The notes beneath the pieces are model-generated. The model was not told where the DNA came from. It was given only the letters and a program-made list of their open reading frames with translations, and made no database searches. A DNA stretch of 8,422 nt, taken from positions 1 to 8,422 of the forward strand of contig QMKT01000084.1 of the NCBI GenBank assembly GCA_003646505.1. The letters run 5' to 3'. Position numbers and translations under genes: made by a program. The DNA comes from Campylobacterota bacterium (GTDB taxonomy: Bacteria > Campylobacterota > Campylobacteria > Campylobacterales > Sulfurovaceae). Shown here one piece after another: positions 6,384-8,422 of this stretch; position 1 is the first letter of the stretch, and every line of letters starts with the position of its first letter.

Positions 6384-6782
6384 ATGATGCAAAAAATATT
6401 ATTGAGTTGTATGTGTACCATTAGCATTACATTCGCAGATGTCGTAGCATCTCCTTCTCCTCGCCCAATCATAGTACCACCCGTACCAACTCATCCTATT
6501 GTCAGACCACCTGAAAGACCTGGTACTCAACCTATTTTTGTGCTTGAAGACTATAATTATTATTCTAATCCGGTTTCATCTTGTGATGAGTATATAAGAA
6601 TTATTGAGCAAAAAGATCAGATAATTGACAGTTTAAAAAAAGAAGTTGAGAGTCTTAAATCAAAAGAACAGACAAAGTTTCAGAAAAGTCTTAAAACAGA
6701 ATATGAGCAGGAGTTGAAAAAGTTTGATGAGCGAAAAAGTGGACTTAAAACTAAAAACAGTATCGATGTATCTGATAAATAA
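6384..6782 (+). CDS. Small exported proline-rich, coiled-coil protein of unknown function
   Basis: I do not recognise a family. From ATG 6384 the product has 132 residues. It has a signal peptide (MMQKILLSCMCTISITFA, cleavage likely before DVVAS) and a proline-rich segment of about residues 23-50 (SPSPRPIIVPPVP, RPPERPGTQP). A short Tyr/Asn stretch (DYNYYSNPVSS) follows, and then a charged helix of about 68-122 (EYIRIIEQKDQIIDSLKKE onward) with heptad-like spacing of I/L, probably a coiled coil. It should be periplasmic or cell-surface. AAGG at 6374-6377 is well placed for ATG 6384 or ATG 6387. A GTG at 6318 gives a longer frame but would put residues ahead of the signal peptide and has no ribosome site. 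The gene is divergent from sppA and stands alone, so the context says little. Confidence 0.65.
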   Translation: MMQKILLSCMCTISITFADVVASPSPRPIIVPPVPTHPIVRPPERPGTQPIFVLEDYNYYSNPVSSCDEYIRIIEQKDQIIDSLKKEVESLKSKEQTKFQKSLKTEYEQELKKFDERKSGLKTKNSIDVSDK

Positions 6783-6845
6783 AGGTAAGATTTATACTTA
6801 AAACATCTGTTCAGATAATGCTCATGACATTATTAAATCTCCCAA

Positions 6846-6933
6846 ATAGCACATTTTATAAGGTTTTCTATGGGAAGCTACAAAAATAGGTCTATAAGCA
6901 CCGCTACAGCGAATAACCTTATAAAGTATGTTA
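6846..6933. repeat. Imperfect inverted repeat, candidate hairpin or element end
   Basis: TTTATAAGGTT (6855-6865) and AACCTTATAAA (6915-6925) are perfect 11-bp inverted repeats. Broken pairing extends outward to about 6847/6933 and inward by TTC/GAA (6866-6868 with 6911-6913). The 49-bp middle shows no clear secondary structure. There is no following T-run, so it is not an obvious terminator. Confidence 0.45.
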
Positions 6934-6948
6934 GATTATAAGGTTTTC
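6857..6948 (+). repeat. Direct repeat TATAAGGTTTTC, two copies 80 bp apart
   Basis: Identical 12-mers lie at 6857-6868 and 6937-6948. With the inverted copy between them, this makes three occurrences of the same TATAAGGTT core within 92 bp of non-coding DNA. They could be remnants of an insertion or recombination site, or protein-binding sites. Confidence 0.45.
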
Positions 6949-6964
6949 AGTTTTCAGTTTTCAG
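6944..6964 (+). repeat. Three tandem copies of heptamer TTTTCAG
   Basis: Three exact 7-bp units follow one another directly, the first overlapping the 3' end of the 12-bp direct repeat. Short tandem arrays like this can vary in copy number by slippage. It lies 59 bp downstream (on the minus strand) of the stop codon of the SRPBCC gene, so a change in length would not affect a reading frame. Confidence 0.75.
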
Positions 6965-7022
6965 TGAATAATGAATTATGTAAACTATGAATTCATACAA
7001 CTTCTAAAATGAACGAACAAAA

Positions 7023-7700
7023 TCATACTTCCAAATTTTCAGCGAGTCTACGTATGGTGCGAAGCATGCGTTGTTCCATCAGGAAATCAATGGGTTCTTC
7101 GAGTGCGAGACCTAAGCGTTTTCTCAATGTTGATGCCCGAAGCTCTTCTGTACAGCTTCGAAGGATTAGTCGGCATGATTTCTGATTAAGCGGTTCGATA
7201 TAAATTGACCACGATCGACGAGGATCAGGAGTGTCAACTGTTGTGTTTCCTCTTTGTCCAAAACAGATATAACGTGCTTCTAGCAAAGCTCCTATTGGGA
7301 TTGCAGGTGCATTAGGGTGCAATTTGATTTCTGTCTCAAACTCAAGTAACTGGTAGTTAGGAAGTAAAACTTCCACATTCTTTACTGGAATGCCAATCAT
7401 ACGTTCGAGAAGCTCATAAGAGTAAAAGCCAGCACGCCCTAAACCAAATTGAGCGATCCATGACCAGACAATCTCTGCTGAAGCATCGACATTAATAGCA
7501 CGTGTGGAGGTTTTTATTGCAGATGGTGTGAGAACATCTCCTGACCATAGTTTAGAGCATTCTAGTGTAGTGACTCTCCAGTTAGTGAGCCATCGTTTCG
7601 ACAGAGGCCATGAAAGAAAGATTAACGGTAATAATATAAGTCCTTCGACTCCTTCCCATACAAAACGGAACCAGCTTCGATAAATAATATCAGTTTTCAC
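7023..7700 (-). CDS. SRPBCC-domain (polyketide cyclase/START-like) protein
   Basis: The 225-residue protein has an N-terminal hydrophobic segment (about 13-33, LILLPLIFLSWPL) and then an SRPBCC-type domain from about 65 to the end. The motif INVDASAEIVWSWIAQFGLGRAGFYSYELLER (residues 69-100) is characteristic of a subgroup of these lipid/small-ligand-binding proteins. It is followed by VEVLLPNYQLLEFETEIKL and a C-terminal amphipathic helix (PIDFLMEQRMLRTIRRLAE). The fold forms a pocket for a hydrophobic ligand; substrate and function are unknown. The start is GTG, chosen because AAGGAGA is ideally placed just before it. It lies 16 bases after the isoprenylcysteine methyltransferase-like gene and is probably co-transcribed with it, so the two may act on the same lipid-like compound (inference). 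Confidence 0.8.
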   Translation of the reverse strand: MKTDIIYRSWFRFVWEGVEGLILLPLIFLSWPLSKRWLTNWRVTTLECSKLWSGDVLTPSAIKTSTRAINVDASAEIVWSWIAQFGLGRAGFYSYELLERMIGIPVKNVEVLLPNYQLLEFETEIKLHPNAPAIPIGALLEARYICFGQRGNTTVDTPDPRRSWSIYIEPLNQKSCRLILRSCTEELRASTLRKRLGLALEEPIDFLMEQRMLRTIRRLAENLEV

Positions 7701-7716
7701 TAAATCTCCTTCAAAC

Positions 7717-8412
7717 TCACCAGATTCCTGGAATTAGTCGGTAAGTTGTTTGCTTAGCATACTCTGGATAGCCGTCCAGTTCTGCATGTAATGTACGATC
7801 TTCGAGGTAAGTACGAATAATTAACAATACCGTTAAAAATAGTGAAATTATCAATGCAAACCTAGACCCAAGTGCAAGGGGAACAGCGAAGAGTAAAATG
7901 ATTGCAACAGTATACATGGGGTGACGAACCAATGCGTAGGGCCCGGTAGTAATCACCTTGTGACCACGTTTCTTATCAATTTTTACTACCTGGGATAAAT
8001 AAGTGTTCTCGCGCATTATCCAGACCAGAAGTATCAAGCAAGGCACATGTACAAGCATTGCAGTAACTCTTATCCATAAAGGCAAGGGATCACTCCACTC
8101 ATAACGCATAACATCAAAACCAGGAAGCAGATAAAGCCCAATACTCGCAATAAAAAAAAGTAGCATCAAGACCTTGTCCCAAACCTTTTGTTCCTTCTGC
8201 AGTGGTATGAGCTTTAATCGTTCTAAGAGTAATGCAGGATCATTACGTAATAAATAAATCATCATAACAAGTCCATAGACAGTCCAGAGTCCAACCAATA
8301 CCCAAGCTTCCCACCACAGCCAAGTACCAGCTGGCCACATCAGTCCAACGGCAAACAAAGTCATGCGTACAACAAAACTCAACCAGATCATGAAGGGATT
8401 TTGCTTATTCAT
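7717..8412 (-). CDS. Isoprenylcysteine carboxyl methyltransferase-like membrane protein
   Basis: The 231-residue protein has hydrophobic segments at about 8-26, 33-54, 82-97, 113-133, 167-181 and 184-200. Its C-terminal half carries the ICMT/PEMT-family SAM-binding signature GHKVITTGPYALVRHPMYT (150-168, with RHP at 163-165) and RTYLEDRTLHAELDGYPEYAKQ with the conserved Glu204. ICMT in eukaryotes methylates prenylated cysteines; bacterial relatives act on undetermined small molecules or lipids, so only a membrane methyltransferase role is claimed. The ATG is preceded by a weak GAAAAACG, and only 10 bases of upstream sequence are visible, so a longer start or a preceding operon gene cannot be excluded. 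Two 60-bp samples I counted (7741-7800 and 8281-8340) were about 43% and 55% G+C, richer than the central CAP gene. Confidence 0.85.
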   Translation of the reverse strand: MNKQNPFMIWLSFVVRMTLFAVGLMWPAGTWLWWEAWVLVGLWTVYGLVMMIYLLRNDPALLLERLKLIPLQKEQKVWDKVLMLLFFIASIGLYLLPGFDVMRYEWSDPLPLWIRVTAMLVHVPCLILLVWIMRENTYLSQVVKIDKKRGHKVITTGPYALVRHPMYTVAIILLFAVPLALGSRFALIISLFLTVLLIIRTYLEDRTLHAELDGYPEYAKQTTYRLIPGIW

Positions 8413-8422
8413 CGTTTTTCAA

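Noticed and set aside
6290..6472. Minus-strand open frame of 60 codons
   Set aside because: Overlaps the start of the small exported protein and the divergent promoter region; no ribosome site.
6805..6833. Small hairpins (ATCTG/CAGAT and ATAATG/CATTAT) as a terminator for the small exported protein
   Set aside because: Stems are short and AT-rich, compete with each other, and are not followed by a T-run.

Overview
The window looks like chromosomal DNA of a Campylobacterota (epsilonproteobacterial) organism of the Sulfurovum/Sulfurimonas kind. This is inferred from the AT-rich coding sequence and the gene families present; no rRNA or marker gene is here to settle it. It holds nine protein genes, one cut by the left edge, plus several non-coding structures.

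Left block (1-1700, minus strand): the end of a metal-efflux operon. A TolC/CusC-type outer-membrane channel gene is followed, with a 1-base stop/start overlap, by the N-terminal 169 codons of a CusB-type periplasmic adaptor. An inner-membrane RND pump gene would be expected beyond the left edge. The adaptor starts with two copies, 33 residues apart, of a Cys/Met motif (MKCEAGKC), which suggests a metal-binding N-terminal tail.

Leader (about 1701-2052): a regulatory stretch without a convincing gene. It contains a 14-bp perfect palindrome, a sigma70-type promoter (TTGACA, 17 bp, TAAAAT), and directly behind it a 147-bp imperfect palindrome (1864-2010) that folds on paper into one long interrupted hairpin. 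This is the least explained and most interesting structure in the window.

Central block (2053-5404, plus strand): four tightly packed genes. They encode a DUF4395 membrane protein with a CxxC, a cysteine-free Rrf2-type repressor, a MetY-like PLP enzyme of sulfur amino-acid metabolism, and an exported CAP/SCP-domain protein. The order suggests a self-regulated sulfur-metabolism operon, with the Rrf2 protein perhaps acting like CymR rather than as an Fe-S sensor.

Next come a convergent SppA-type signal peptide peptidase (5391-6251, minus), whose 3' end overlaps the CAP gene, and a divergent small exported proline-rich/coiled-coil protein (6384-6782, plus).

Right block (6783-8422): a 240-bp spacer with inverted, direct and tandem repeats. 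It is followed by a two-gene minus-strand operon for an isoprenylcysteine methyltransferase-like membrane protein and an SRPBCC-domain protein. That pair looks somewhat richer in G+C in places and may be acquired.
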